Shown: in pieces, positions 17,362 through 26,004 of the stretch | How the letters are laid out: every line of letters starts with the position of its first letter | Numbering within the stretch: position 1 is the first letter of the stretch | Assembly (NCBI GenBank): GCA_016926595.1 | Contig: JAFGOG010000063.1 | Location: 1-54,781 of the forward strand | DNA from: Anaerolineae bacterium | Lineage (GTDB): Bacteria > Chloroflexota > Anaerolineae > JAAYZQ01 | DNA length: 54,781 bases | Direction: 5' to 3' | Translations under genes and position numbers: made by a program | The notes under the pieces: generated by a model | What the model was told of the DNA's origin: nothing | Databases searched by the model: none | The model's input: only the letters and a program-made list of their open reading frames with translations

Positions 17362-17447
17362 GACTTGCTCCTTGCAAAATAGCTGGCCGGGCCTCCCATG
17401 CCCGACATCCTTGCCCCCCTTGGTCCCATGAGGGGCATGGCGGTTCC

Positions 17448-18023
17448 CTAATAGTATACTCTGTCCGTTACGACTTGGCCTGTTGGCGAAAACTCGACCC
17501 CTTCAAGCTCGAGCAGCGCCCGCTTCAACTCCACGCCGCCCTGAAAGCCTCCCAACCTGCCGCCTGATTGGATCGCCCGGTGGCAGGGGATCAAGATCGG
17601 AAACGGGTTGTGTGCCAGGGCGTTGCCGACCGCCCTGGCAGCCCCGGGAGATCCCAAGCTCGTGGCGATCCGGCCGTAAGTGCTGACCCAGCCGCGCGGG
17701 ATTTGATATTCGGCCAGGAGAACGCGCCGCTGGAACGGCCGGCGTGTTTCCAAAGCAAGCATCTTTAGCGGAAAAATGACATCCTCCCCGTCCAGGAAAC
17801 GGCCGATCCATTCCCCCAGGGTCGCGATTTCTGGGCATGACAGCGGGCGGGCGCCCACGAACGTGGTCTTGATCGCCTGCTCTGTTGGCGTCTGGTCTCG
17901 CGGTAGAAAAACCTTGTGTACCTGCGGTCCTTCTCCCGTCTCTTCCCATACAAGCCCCACGGTGCCAAATGTGGATTGCAGCAGAGCATATGAGAAGCAG
18001 TCGCTGGCCGTTCGGATCGCCAT
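17448..18023 (-). CDS. Methylated-DNA--protein-cysteine S-methyltransferase (second copy)
   Basis: A 191-residue alkyltransferase homologue distinct from the copy at 4570-5097. The motif LIPCHRAI gives the acceptor cysteine at residue 147. It is preceded by [27 protein letters not shown], and [18 protein letters not shown] follows. All catalytic elements appear intact, so it is probably active. It lies 18 bases after nrdR and 86 bases before nrdJ, so it is likely co-transcribed with the nucleotide reductase genes. Confidence 0.9.
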   Translation of the reverse strand: MAIRTASDCFSYALLQSTFGTVGLVWEETGEGPQVHKVFLPRDQTPTEQAIKTTFVGARPLSCPEIATLGEWIGRFLDGEDVIFPLKMLALETRRPFQRRVLLAEYQIPRGWVSTYGRIATSLGSPGAARAVGNALAHNPFPILIPCHRAIQSGGRLGGFQGGVELKRALLELEGVEFSPTGQVVTDRVYY

Positions 18024-18041
18024 GGCTACCCCGGTCCTCTT

Positions 18042-18533
18042 TTACAGGTCCAGCTTTAGCTGCGCCTTCGAGATCTCCTCCCTCTGCCGGCGCTCGACCA
18101 ATTGCTCGATCTCTTCGGCCAGGTCATCTACGTCCGCAAAGTGGCGATAGATGGTCGCAAAGCGGATATAGGCCACGTCGTCCAGCTTGCGCAGGCCAAG
18201 CATCACCATCTCGCCGATCTCGCGGCTGGTAATCTCACGGGTGCCCCGGTGGTACAGTTCCTGTTCGATCCCGCCGACCAGCTCCTCGATCGCTTCCGTC
18301 TCGACTGGCCGCTTGGCGCAGGCGGTCTGGATGCCGTTCACGATCTTGATGCGGTCGAACGGCTCGCGCCGCCCATCCCGCTTGACGACCATCAGGCGCA
18401 GCGGAGCGACCCGCTCGTACGTGGTAAAGCGGCGCCCACACTCCTCGCATTCCCGGCGGCGGCGGATGCCGCCTTCAGCGTCGCGCGTGTCGATGACCCG
18501 TGAACTGGTCGAAGCACAGAAAGGACATTTCAT
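18042..18533 (-). CDS. nrdR: Transcriptional repressor NrdR
   Basis: A 163-residue NrdR, the nucleotide-sensing repressor of ribonucleotide reductase genes. The zinc ribbon has Cys3, Cys6, Cys29 and Cys32 (MKCPFC, RECEECGRRF). The ATP-cone domain (about 47-137) begins LMVVKRDGRREPFDRIKI, with the typical VRKLDDVAYIRFAT-like segment LRKLDDVAYIRFATIYRHF near residue 120. GGAG precedes the ATG by 7 bases. It is the first gene of the nrdR-alkyltransferase-nrdJ run, downstream of a pair of candidate NrdR boxes, so autoregulation is likely. Confidence 0.96.
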   Translation of the reverse strand: MKCPFCASTSSRVIDTRDAEGGIRRRRECEECGRRFTTYERVAPLRLMVVKRDGRREPFDRIKIVNGIQTACAKRPVETEAIEELVGGIEQELYHRGTREITSREIGEMVMLGLRKLDDVAYIRFATIYRHFADVDDLAEEIEQLVERRQREEISKAQLKLDL

Positions 18534-18652
18534 CGCTCAACTCCACCGGCTCCAACAGGCCGGCACCTCAGTACTTGTGTTACAGTTACCCGAGATGGTA
18601 AGAGAAACGCCTTGTCGGCGCTTTCCGTCCTGCCACACGCCTCTAGGTTGAA

Positions 18653-18699
18653 ATACAAGATCTTGTATCGGCTATGATCTGGTCTACAACATGTGGTAG
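18653..18699 (-). promoter_or_regulatory. Pair of candidate NrdR boxes
   Basis: A perfect 16-base palindrome, ATACAAGATCTTGTAT (18653-18668), is followed by an imperfect 16-base palindrome, CTACAACATGTGGTAG (18684-18699). The centres are 31 bases apart, three helical turns. NrdR boxes are known as paired 16-base palindromes with 15-16 bases between them, in a form close to ACAC-N8-GTGT, so length and spacing fit although the sequence is variant. The site lies about 120-165 bases before the nrdR start. Confidence 0.6.
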
Positions 18700-18873
18700 C
18701 TATGTCTCAGCTTGGCGCGACTTAATATACCACAGACCGCCGCACAGTGCAAAGCTCAAACGTCCGGGGTGGGACTGTGCCAAGAATTTTAACCTAGGGC
18801 TGAACGGCATGCCCTCTTCTGTTCAAGGGGGGCGGGATAGCCGAATATGGACCGTTTTAGGTGGACACAGCGG

Positions 18874-19016
18874 CTCGGGCCTGGGGCATACCCCATCCCG
18901 GTAGATTCCGCTTAGCAGTTGCCGGGCCGCAGCCTACGCCCAGCCGGGACGGGGCTCCTCGTCCAGGCGACGAGGAGCCCTAGCCCGGCCGCGCTTCCCC
19001 AAGCTGTCGGCCCGAG
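18874..19016. ncRNA. Candidate structured RNA between ftsZ and nrdR (strand uncertain)
   Basis: The 530-base gap between nrdR and ftsZ holds no convincing gene. Within it, CTCGGGCC (18874-18881) pairs with GGCCCGAG (19009-19016), enclosing a small hairpin (TGGGG-CATA-CCCCA, 18882-18895) and a long helix at 18943-18989. That helix consists of six pairs (GCCGGG/CCCGGC), a symmetric 3x3 internal loop and twelve pairs (GGGCTCCTCGTC/GACGAGGAGCCC) with a five-base loop. On the plus strand the outer helix is followed by TTTAGAG. It does not match RNase P, tmRNA, SRP or a riboswitch that I know. It may instead be an elaborate 3' structure of the ftsZ message. Confidence 0.4.
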
Positions 19017-19063
19017 TTTAGAGCACAGGACCGTGAATGCCGCGATCCCGGCGGTAATGCTGC

Positions 19064-20179
19064 TTACCTGTTGTGCCGCAGAAAAGCCGGGACGTCCAGG
19101 TTATCGGGCTCCAGTATGCGAGCCGGGAACTCGGCAGGCATAGGAACTGCCCGCGGCGCGACAACCTTGGTTGCAGCAGGCACCGCCATCGCGGGGCGCA
19201 TCACCACAGGCCGCTGCTGACCGGCTGTGTCAAAGCCGGTGGCGATGACCGTGATCCGGATCTTGTCTTCCATCGCCTCGTCGATGACAGCGCCAAAGAT
19301 GATGTTGGCTTCCGGGTGCGCCGTTTTGCGGATCATCTCCGCAGCCTCGTTCACCTCGAACAAGGTCAGGTCAGGGCCACCGGTGATGTTGAACAGGATA
19401 CCGCGCGCGCCGTCGATAGTCACGTCCAGCAGCGCACTGGCCGCAGCCTTTTCCGCTGCCACTGCCGCCTTGTTCTCGCCTTCGCCATGACCGATGGCCA
19501 TCAGCGCTGCCCCGCCTTCGGCCATGATGGTCCGCACGTCGGCAAAGTCCAGGTTGATCAGCCCCGGAACCGTGATCAGTTCCGAGATGCCCTGGATACC
19601 CTGGCGCAGCACCTCGTCGGCAGCCGAGAACGCCTGCTTCAGGCTGGCCTTCTTGTCCATGATCGCCAACAGCCGGTCGTTGGGGATGACGATGAGGGTG
19701 TCAACGCATTCCTTGAACTTGTTGATCCCCTCTTCGGCGAGCGTCCTGCGCTGGCTGCCCTCGAACGAGAACGGCTTGGTCACGACGCCGATCGTCAGTG
19801 CTCCCGTCTCCTTGGCAATGCGGGCGATGATCGGGGCGCCGCCCGTTCCGGTGCCACCGCCCATCCCGCCGGTGATGAACACCATGTCGGCGCCGTCGAT
19901 CACCTCGTACAGATCATCGCTCGACTCCTCCGCCGCCTTGGCGCCAACCTCCGGCTTGCCGCCCGAGCCCAGACCTTTGGTCAGCTTGTCGCCGATGCGT
20001 ACCCGGGTGGGTGCATTCGACTGCATCAGCGCCTGGGCGTCGGTGTTGATGGCAATAAACTCGACGCCGCGCAGACCCTCTTCCATCATCCGATTGACGG
20101 CGTTGCTGCCGCCGCCGCCCACACCCAGCACCTTGATGCGGGCAAAGTTCTCCGTGTCTGAAATCGATTTCTGTGACAT
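19064..20179 (-). CDS. ftsZ: Cell division protein FtsZ
   Basis: A 371-residue tubulin-like GTPase that forms the Z ring. The nucleotide-binding motifs are [17 protein letters not shown] near residue 14, the tubulin signature GGGTGTG at 107-113, and [22 protein letters not shown] carrying the T7-loop NxDxxD-type residues. The C-terminus has a short linker and the conserved peptide LDVPAFLR used to bind FtsA. GGAGGGG precedes the ATG. It is the last gene of the ddl-ftsQ-ftsA-ftsZ part of the dcw cluster, 15 bases after ftsA. Confidence 0.97.
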   Translation of the reverse strand: MSQKSISDTENFARIKVLGVGGGGSNAVNRMMEEGLRGVEFIAINTDAQALMQSNAPTRVRIGDKLTKGLGSGGKPEVGAKAAEESSDDLYEVIDGADMVFITGGMGGGTGTGGAPIIARIAKETGALTIGVVTKPFSFEGSQRRTLAEEGINKFKECVDTLIVIPNDRLLAIMDKKASLKQAFSAADEVLRQGIQGISELITVPGLINLDFADVRTIMAEGGAALMAIGHGEGENKAAVAAEKAAASALLDVTIDGARGILFNITGGPDLTLFEVNEAAEMIRKTAHPEANIIFGAVIDEAMEDKIRITVIATGFDTAGQQRPVVMRPAMAVPAATKVVAPRAVPMPAEFPARILEPDNLDVPAFLRHNR

Positions 20180-20194
20180 TTACCCCTCCTGTTC

Positions 20195-21436
20195 CTACCC
20201 GGGCAGAAACGCCCGGAACCATTCCCGTATCTTTTGCCATAAGAGGCTCGGCGGGCGCCTGGGCTTGGACCCCGCCTCACCCACTTGTCGCCCATAGCGC
20301 ATACCCCACAGGATCAGACCCACTGACGTCGCGTAGGCTGGGCTCTCCAGCACGTCGGTCAGCCCCTGAAGGTCATGAGGGCTGCCAACGCGGACCGGCA
20401 GTTGCAGAACCTGGCCGGCCAGCTCTTTGATTCCGGCCAGGTCGGCTGAACCGCCGCACAGAACTAGGCCGGCTGCCAGCAGGCCGTCGTACCCTGAGCG
20501 CTTGATCTCGCGCAGGATCAGAGTGCAGATCTCCTCGGCCCGCGCTTCGATCACCTCCGCCAGTTGCCGGCGCGAGATCGCCTGCCGCGCCCCGTCGCCG
20601 AACGACGTAATCTCGATCAGCTCGTCGACCGGCAGCGAAGCCGCCATGGCATTGCCATACTTGATCTTGAGCTCTTCGGCGGTGCTGAACGGCGTGCGCA
20701 GCCCGACCGCCACGTCGCGGGTCAGATGCTCGCCGCCAGTGCCCAAAACCACTGTGTGCCAGATACTCCCGTCGATAAAGATCGCAATGTCGGTTGTGCC
20801 GCCGCCGATGTCGGCCAGCACCACACCCATCTCCCGCTCTGACTCCTTCAGCACCGCCTCACCTGAAGCTAGCGGCTGAAGGATCAGGTCGTCGATCTCG
20901 ATGCCGCCGTCGCGCACGCACTTGACCAGGTTGCTGACCGAAGTAGATGCGCCGGTCACAATGTGGGCTTCTACTTCCAGCCGAATGCCCTGCATCCCGA
21001 TCGGGTCCTTGACCCCTTCCTGCCCGTCGACCATATACCCCCGCGGGATCGTATGGATAATCTCCCGGTTGTGGGGGATGGCGATCGCCCGGGCTGCGTC
21101 CAACGCCCGCTCGATATCCGACGGCGTAATGCCACGCTCGGCGCGCGAGATGCCAACCACACCCCGGCTGTTGATAGCCTGGACATGGCCCCCGCCCACG
21201 CCCACGCAGGCGCTCGTGATCTTGTAGCCCGAGATCCGCTCGGCCTTGGCCACCGAGGCCTGGATCGCCTCCGTTGCTTCGTGCACGTTGATCACGACGC
21301 CTTTGCGCAGGCCGCGCGCCGGAGCAGTGCCCACGCCGATGATGCGCGGCTGGCCGTCTTCGTGCAGCTCGGCCACCAGTGTGCATATTTTGGTTGTGCC
21401 TACGTCGATGCCGACAATAGTCGTTGGTTCAGCCAC
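20195..21436 (-). CDS. ftsA: Cell division protein FtsA
   Basis: A 413-residue actin-like ATPase that tethers FtsZ to the membrane. It shows VGIDVGTTKICTLVAE (phosphate 1), VVLADIGGGTTDIAIF (phosphate 2), LVLCGGSADLAGIKELA (adenosine motif) and the 1C-type insertion (about 85-165). The C-terminal end KIREWFRAFLP is amphipathic and fits the membrane-targeting helix. The start is GTG at 21436, behind GAAG. It is followed closely by ftsZ. Confidence 0.95.
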   Translation of the reverse strand: MAEPTTIVGIDVGTTKICTLVAELHEDGQPRIIGVGTAPARGLRKGVVINVHEATEAIQASVAKAERISGYKITSACVGVGGGHVQAINSRGVVGISRAERGITPSDIERALDAARAIAIPHNREIIHTIPRGYMVDGQEGVKDPIGMQGIRLEVEAHIVTGASTSVSNLVKCVRDGGIEIDDLILQPLASGEAVLKESEREMGVVLADIGGGTTDIAIFIDGSIWHTVVLGTGGEHLTRDVAVGLRTPFSTAEELKIKYGNAMAASLPVDELIEITSFGDGARQAISRRQLAEVIEARAEEICTLILREIKRSGYDGLLAAGLVLCGGSADLAGIKELAGQVLQLPVRVGSPHDLQGLTDVLESPAYATSVGLILWGMRYGRQVGEAGSKPRRPPSLLWQKIREWFRAFLPG

Positions 21437-21460
21437 CTTCTTTATCCCACATCCATAAGC

Positions 21461-22423
21461 TCAGTTGCTTCGGCCTGTCTTCTGGCCCTCTGGCGCTCCA
21501 TAGACGGGATGGTCAGCCCAACGCACGTCTATGTAGCGGGGCCGGATATTCCGCGCCGCCAGGTATTCGGTCAGCGCTTGCAGGATCTGGATCTTGTGCG
21601 TCAGATCCTCACTCGTTCCGATCAACACAGGCCACTCCTGAACGCCGTCCGCCGGCTTGAACATGAAACTAAACCCCTGGTCCGCCTGGTAGAAAAAGAC
21701 CTTCACCTGGGGCAGCGCCGCAGCCAGCTGCAAAACCGACGCCACTGCTCCATCCGGCTTGATCCGATCCCCTTCGCCCAATCGGGGTGTGCTCGAGTCC
21801 ACCACAAAGATCGTGTTGTTCACGTCGCCGTGGTAGGGCAAGACCACGCCCTCCTCGTCCAGCCACCAATCCCTCTCCTGTGCCAACAGCCGCCACATCA
21901 CTGCCGGCTCCCGCTCTTCCACCGTGATGCTCACCCGGGCCGGCAGGCCGCAGCTCACGTGCACCGATTTGATCCCATTCACCTGGCTGAGAGCCTCTTT
22001 GACCCGGCTAGGCCGGATCCAGAAAATGCTCTGCTCGTGAATGCCTGCCGCCATATAGATATCCTCGGCCTTGAGGTGATGCGCCCCTGAAATCCCGGCG
22101 CTGTAGACATAAAAGTCCGGAGCCGTAAAGCCATAGACGACCAGCCCAACCGATCCAACCAGGATTAACAACGCCAGCGCCTTGAGCAGGACAATCGACC
22201 ACCGGATCGGCCGGCGAGCTGGGGTCGAATCCGGCTTGGGTTGGCGCTTGACCTGTGAGCGAGCCCTCTTTGTGGGCGAGGACCGTACCCCTCGCCGGGA
22301 TTGGACCTGTGGCTGGGCGACCGCGATATCAAAGCCAAAGGTGGATTCGCCCTGGCGCGGCGTCAGGCGCGACCGCCGCCGCTTCCGCTGTCTCTTTTCC
22401 TGCTCCCTCAAGTCGATGCGCAC
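21461..22423 (-). CDS. ftsQ: Cell division protein FtsQ/DivIB
   Basis: A 320-residue bitopic protein with a long basic cytoplasmic region (1-105), one membrane segment (ALALLILVGSVGLVVYGF, about 108-127) and a POTRA domain starting FYVYSAGISGAHHLKAEDIYMAAGI. LSQVNGIKSVHVSCGLPARVSITVEEREP and the beta-rich FtsQ domain follow. It acts at the septum with FtsL to regulate septal wall synthesis. The basic N-terminus is longer than in most homologues. The start is GTG. It lies 24 bases after ddl. Confidence 0.88.
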   Translation of the reverse strand: MRIDLREQEKRQRKRRRSRLTPRQGESTFGFDIAVAQPQVQSRRGVRSSPTKRARSQVKRQPKPDSTPARRPIRWSIVLLKALALLILVGSVGLVVYGFTAPDFYVYSAGISGAHHLKAEDIYMAAGIHEQSIFWIRPSRVKEALSQVNGIKSVHVSCGLPARVSITVEEREPAVMWRLLAQERDWWLDEEGVVLPYHGDVNNTIFVVDSSTPRLGEGDRIKPDGAVASVLQLAAALPQVKVFFYQADQGFSFMFKPADGVQEWPVLIGTSEDLTHKIQILQALTEYLAARNIRPRYIDVRWADHPVYGAPEGQKTGRSN

Positions 22424-22447
22424 GTCAGTGACTCTCCCCCGCTCGGG

Positions 22448-23584
22448 TCAGGGCAGCGCCTTGCCGGCCAACTGGTACGAGGTGGCCGAACGGCCCTTGT
22501 CGGCGTGCCGCTCGAGCGCCAGGTCAATCAGCCGGCTGATTAGATCGGTGTAGGACACTCCGGTTGCTTCCCATAGCTTTGTGAACATAGAGATCGGCGT
22601 AAACCCCGGTATGGTATTCATCTCGTTAAGGTACAGCTTGCCGCTGGGGCGGTCCAGTAAAAAATCAACGCGGGCCATGCCGGCGCAATCGATGACCAGA
22701 AACGCCTGGATCGCCAGTTGCCGCGCCCGCTCTGCCGTCTCGGGTGAGATCGGCGCCGGGATCAACAGCTCCGAGCCCTGGTCGATATACTTGGCCGCAT
22801 AGTCATAGAACTCATTACAGGGCACGATCTCGCCGGGCACGCTGGCGACCGGCTGGTCATTGCCCAATACGCTCACCTCTATCTCCCTGGCGTCCACAGC
22901 CATCTCGACCACCAGTTTGCGGTCGTAGCGGGCGGCCTCGTCGAGCGCCACGCGCAGTTCCGGCCGGTTGTGCGCCTTGGAAATGCCGACGCTGGAGCCG
23001 AGGTTGGCCGGTTTGACAAAAGCCGCATAACCGATCTCGGCCTCGATCCGCTCCAACACCGCCTCTGGCTGCTGGTCCCAAGCCTGGCGCTTGATGACCA
23101 AGTAGGGGATTACTGGCAAGTCGTGGGCGCGCATGATATCTTTGAAAAGTGCCTTGTCCATGCCCACCGCCGAGGCGGCCACACCAGCCCCCACGTAGGG
23201 GATGCCGGCCAGCTCCAGCAGTCCCTGGACGGTGCCATCCTCACCGTACGGACCGTGCAAAACAGGAAAGAGAACATCGAGCTGGCTGAGGAGGACGGCC
23301 GTCAGGCGATTCCCTTCTTCCCCCTCCTCCAGGCACATCAGCCCGCGCTGTGTTGGCTCGGCTAGTAGAGCAGCGGGGGTGCTCTCGGTCGTTACCCCCG
23401 AGCTGAGCGCCTGCCACGGGTCGCCCGACGCCAGCCAGCGGCCTTCCTTCGTGATACCGATGGGCACGACTGTGTACTTTTTCTTGTCAATGGCCCGCAT
23501 AACGCCCTGGGCGGATATCAGCGACACTTCGTGCTCAGCCGAACGTCCGCCAAAGATAAGGCCAACCCGCAGCTTTTTCACCAT
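22448..23584 (-). CDS. ddl: D-alanine--D-alanine ligase
   Basis: A protein of about 378 residues in the ATP-grasp family, making D-Ala-D-Ala for the peptidoglycan stem. It shows VGLIFGGRSAEHEVSLISA, VLFPVLHGPYGEDGTVQGLLELAGIPYVG, FVKPANLGSSVGISKA, and MARVDFLLD with YLNEMNTIPGFTPISMFTKLW. All ATP- and substrate-binding blocks are present. The ATG at 23584 is preferred because a promoter -10 box lies only 5 bases before it; a GTG at 23599 would overlap that promoter. The gene starts a second transcription unit within the dcw cluster. Confidence 0.94.
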   Translation of the reverse strand: MVKKLRVGLIFGGRSAEHEVSLISAQGVMRAIDKKKYTVVPIGITKEGRWLASGDPWQALSSGVTTESTPAALLAEPTQRGLMCLEEGEEGNRLTAVLLSQLDVLFPVLHGPYGEDGTVQGLLELAGIPYVGAGVAASAVGMDKALFKDIMRAHDLPVIPYLVIKRQAWDQQPEAVLERIEAEIGYAAFVKPANLGSSVGISKAHNRPELRVALDEAARYDRKLVVEMAVDAREIEVSVLGNDQPVASVPGEIVPCNEFYDYAAKYIDQGSELLIPAPISPETAERARQLAIQAFLVIDCAGMARVDFLLDRPSGKLYLNEMNTIPGFTPISMFTKLWEATGVSYTDLISRLIDLALERHADKGRSATSYQLAGKALP

Positions 23585-23589
23585 ATAGT

Positions 23590-23618
23590 ATTCTACCACA
23601 ATATCTAGTATTTAGCAA
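23590..23618 (-). promoter_or_regulatory. Promoter of ddl-ftsQ-ftsA-ftsZ, apparently leaderless
   Basis: On the minus strand TTGCTA (23618-23613) and TAGAAT (23595-23590) are spaced by 17 bases, and the ATG of ddl follows at 23584. The start site would fall on or beside the start codon, and no Shine-Dalgarno sequence is visible. Confidence 0.6.
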
Positions 23619-23648
23619 ATTTCAAAACACTATTGCTAGGGTGTTAAC

Positions 23649-24593
23649 TTACCACTCGCCGAGCAGCTCAACCTCCGGCTCGAGCGTCACCCCAGACTGC
23701 TCCCATACCCTCTGGCGCGCCAGATCCATGAGCGCCTTGACGTCGGCGGCGGTCGCTCCCCCCAAGTTGACGATAAAGTTGGCGTGTTTGGGCGAGATCT
23801 GCGCCCGGCCGCTTTCCAGGCCCTTCAGCCCGGCTGCCTCGATCAGCCGCCCGGCATAATCGTCAGGCGGATTCCTAAACACAGACCCGCACGACGGCCC
23901 GCGCGGCTGGCTTGCCCTGCGACGGGCCGATATCTCGGCCACCCGCGCCTGCAGCTCCTCCCTGTTGCCCTTCCGCACTGTAAACTCGGCTTCCAGCACC
24001 ACGGCCGGCCGCGCCGTCTGCCGCTTGAGGATGCTCGTCCGGTAGCCATACTCAAATCGCGCCGCCGGCCAGATCGTAATACAGCCATCCGCTTCGAGCA
24101 TAGTTGCCTTTACCAGCGTCGAAGCCACATCGCCGCCCCACGCGCCGGCGTTGCCGGCCACCGCGCCGCCCACCGTGCCAGGGATACCACTTGCCCATTC
24201 GAGGCCGGCCAGGCCGCGGACCACACACCGCCGCGCCAGGGCAGAAAAGCTTGCTCCGCTTTCAGCCCAGGCCATGGCTCTGGTCACGTGCATTGCCCTG
24301 GCCCGGTTCAATACCACCACCCCCCGAATGCCGGCATCCCCGACCAATATGTTCGAACCGCTGCCCAGCACCTGGCAGGGCACGCCATGCGCCCAGGCCA
24401 GCCCGACCGCCTGGCGCAATGCTTCGCCGCCCAGTGCGATCGCCAGCAGATCGGCCGGCCCGCCAACGCGCATCGTCGAATAGTTGGCCAACGGCTCTGC
24501 TGCGCGTACCGCCGCCGGACCCAACGCCTCCTTGAGACGGTCAGCCAGGCGATCTAGCGCCCGTCGGGAAGGGGGGTCTACGTGCACAGTCAC
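23649..24593 (-). CDS. murB: UDP-N-acetylenolpyruvoylglucosamine reductase
   Basis: A protein of about 314 residues, a flavoprotein that reduces UDP-GlcNAc-enolpyruvate to UDP-MurNAc. It has the FAD-binding domain with NYSTMRVGGPADLL, VLGSGSNILVGDAGIRGVV, GLEWASGIPGTVGGAVAGNAGAWGGD and, near the C-terminus, RGPSCGSVFRNP with the catalytic serine and LIEAAGLKG. The start is the GTG at 24593, which overlaps the murC stop as GTGA and is preceded by GAGGAGG. The longer ATG reading would lie inside murC. It is the last gene of the first dcw unit. Confidence 0.94.
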   Translation of the reverse strand: MTVHVDPPSRRALDRLADRLKEALGPAAVRAAEPLANYSTMRVGGPADLLAIALGGEALRQAVGLAWAHGVPCQVLGSGSNILVGDAGIRGVVVLNRARAMHVTRAMAWAESGASFSALARRCVVRGLAGLEWASGIPGTVGGAVAGNAGAWGGDVASTLVKATMLEADGCITIWPAARFEYGYRTSILKRQTARPAVVLEAEFTVRKGNREELQARVAEISARRRASQPRGPSCGSVFRNPPDDYAGRLIEAAGLKGLESGRAQISPKHANFIVNLGGATAADVKALMDLARQRVWEQSGVTLEPEVELLGEW

Positions 24594-25996
24594 CTTCCAC
24601 CTCCTCGGCGTTTCAGCTCGTCCAGCACCCACTCGCCGGCCAGGTAGCCATCGCCGGCCCCCAGCGTCAGCACCACGTCGCCGGGCTCGACCCCCTCCAG
24701 CACCGCAGCGGCCGCCCCCTCCAGCGTTTCGACATACTTGACATCTGGGTGCCCGCTCCGCCCGATCTGCGCTGCCACGTCGGCCCCCGACACGCCCAAC
24801 GTATCCGACTCCCTGGCGGCATAGACGTCGGTCACCATCACATGGTCCGCATCGCCAAAAGCGGTCCCAAACTCCTCGAGCAGAACCGCCGTGCGGCTGT
24901 AGGTATGTGGCTGGAACACAGCCCAGGTAGCCTGTCCCGGGTACCTGGCCCTTGCTGCTGCCAGCGTGGCCCGGATCTTGGTCGGATGGTGGGCGTAGTC
25001 GTCCACCACCGTCACCCCGCCTGCCTCCCCCTTTAGCTCAAAGCGGCGCGCCGTGCCTTGGAACTCGGCCAACGCCCTCGCCGCCGCCTCGAACGGAACC
25101 CCGATCGCGTCGGCGGCAGCTAGCGCCGCCAGTGCGTTCAGCGCGTTGTGCCGCCCCGGCAGCTCCAGCTCACACCTCCCCAGCCGCTGGCCGGCGTGCC
25201 ACACCTCAAGAACCGTGCCCACACCCACCTGAACCTGCTCTGCTCGCCAATCCCAGGGCAAGCCTACGCCGAACGTCGCCGCCTGACCTCCTACCCTGCG
25301 CCACGTCTCCCCCAGCCCTCGCGCCTCCTCGTCCTCGCCACCCACGATCAGCAGCCCACCGGCTCCGACCCGCGCCGCGAACCTGGCAAAGGCGTCTCGC
25401 ATCTCCTCGAGCGTCGGATAACAGTCGGGATGATCGTGCTCAATCGCCGTGATCACTGCTACCTGTGGCCACAACCCCAGAAAAGCCCGGTCGTACTCGT
25501 CGGCCTCGATCACAAAATGACGTCCGTGGCCGGCTCGTGCGTTCGTCCTCAGGTTGTGCAGCACGCCGCCGACGATGAACGTTGGATCGAGCCCGGCCTG
25601 CGCCAATATCCAGGCGATCATCGCGCTCGTCGTCGTCTTGCCGTGCGTCCCCGCCACTGCGATCGTCATCTTCCCGGCCGTCAGCTCCGCGAGGAACCGA
25701 TCGCGCTTTACTACCGGCACCCCCCGCCGCCGCGCCTCTACCACCTCTGGATTGTCCTCCGCCACAGCCGACGACATGACCACCACCTCTGCGCCTGCCG
25801 CCTGATCCGCCCGATGCCCGGCATAGATCCTCATCCCCTCCGCCGCCAGCGTTTCCGTCAGCGCCGACGGCTGCCGGTCCGAGCCTGACACCTGGTAACC
25901 CCATCCGTGCAGCACCCGTGCAATCGCTGACAGCCCGATGCCGCCAATGCCCACCAGGTGTACCCGCATCCCAGGTCTAAGGAAATTGATCGCCAT
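24590..25996 (-). CDS. murC: UDP-N-acetylmuramate--L-alanine ligase
   Basis: A 468-residue Mur ligase that adds L-Ala to UDP-MurNAc. It starts MAINFLRPGMRVHLVGIGGIGLSAIARVLH, the dinucleotide-like UDP-binding loop of MurC. The ATP loop VAGTHGKTTTSAMIAWI, IEADEYDRAFL, LPGRHNALNALAAL, the C-terminal VVDDYAHHPTKIRATLAAAR and FQPHTYSRTAVLLEEF all fit MurC and not MurD or MurF. The ATG at 25996 is chosen by this alignment; an upstream ATG would add 60 unrelated residues. It begins 8 bases after the CvpA-like gene. Confidence 0.96.
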   Translation of the reverse strand: MAINFLRPGMRVHLVGIGGIGLSAIARVLHGWGYQVSGSDRQPSALTETLAAEGMRIYAGHRADQAAGAEVVVMSSAVAEDNPEVVEARRRGVPVVKRDRFLAELTAGKMTIAVAGTHGKTTTSAMIAWILAQAGLDPTFIVGGVLHNLRTNARAGHGRHFVIEADEYDRAFLGLWPQVAVITAIEHDHPDCYPTLEEMRDAFARFAARVGAGGLLIVGGEDEEARGLGETWRRVGGQAATFGVGLPWDWRAEQVQVGVGTVLEVWHAGQRLGRCELELPGRHNALNALAALAAADAIGVPFEAAARALAEFQGTARRFELKGEAGGVTVVDDYAHHPTKIRATLAAARARYPGQATWAVFQPHTYSRTAVLLEEFGTAFGDADHVMVTDVYAARESDTLGVSGADVAAQIGRSGHPDVKYVETLEGAAAAVLEGVEPGDVVLTLGAGDGYLAGEWVLDELKRRGGGR

Positions 25997-26004
25997 GACT
26001 GGAC

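Noticed and set aside
17362..17447. TATACT-like box before nrdJ as a separate promoter or NrdR site
   Set aside because: No acceptable -35 at the right spacing and no 16-base palindrome. Transcription from the nrdR promoter explains it more simply.
18674..18904. A 76-codon plus-strand frame in the nrdR-ftsZ gap
   Set aside because: No ribosome-binding site, no family resemblance, and it overlaps the NrdR-box and structured-RNA regions.
18952..18980. Simple intrinsic terminator of ftsZ
   Set aside because: The 12-pair stem is strong, but no T run follows on either strand, and it is part of a larger nested fold.
19073..20161. A 362-codon plus-strand frame opposite ftsZ
   Set aside because: It is antisense to a complete FtsZ and has no domain features.
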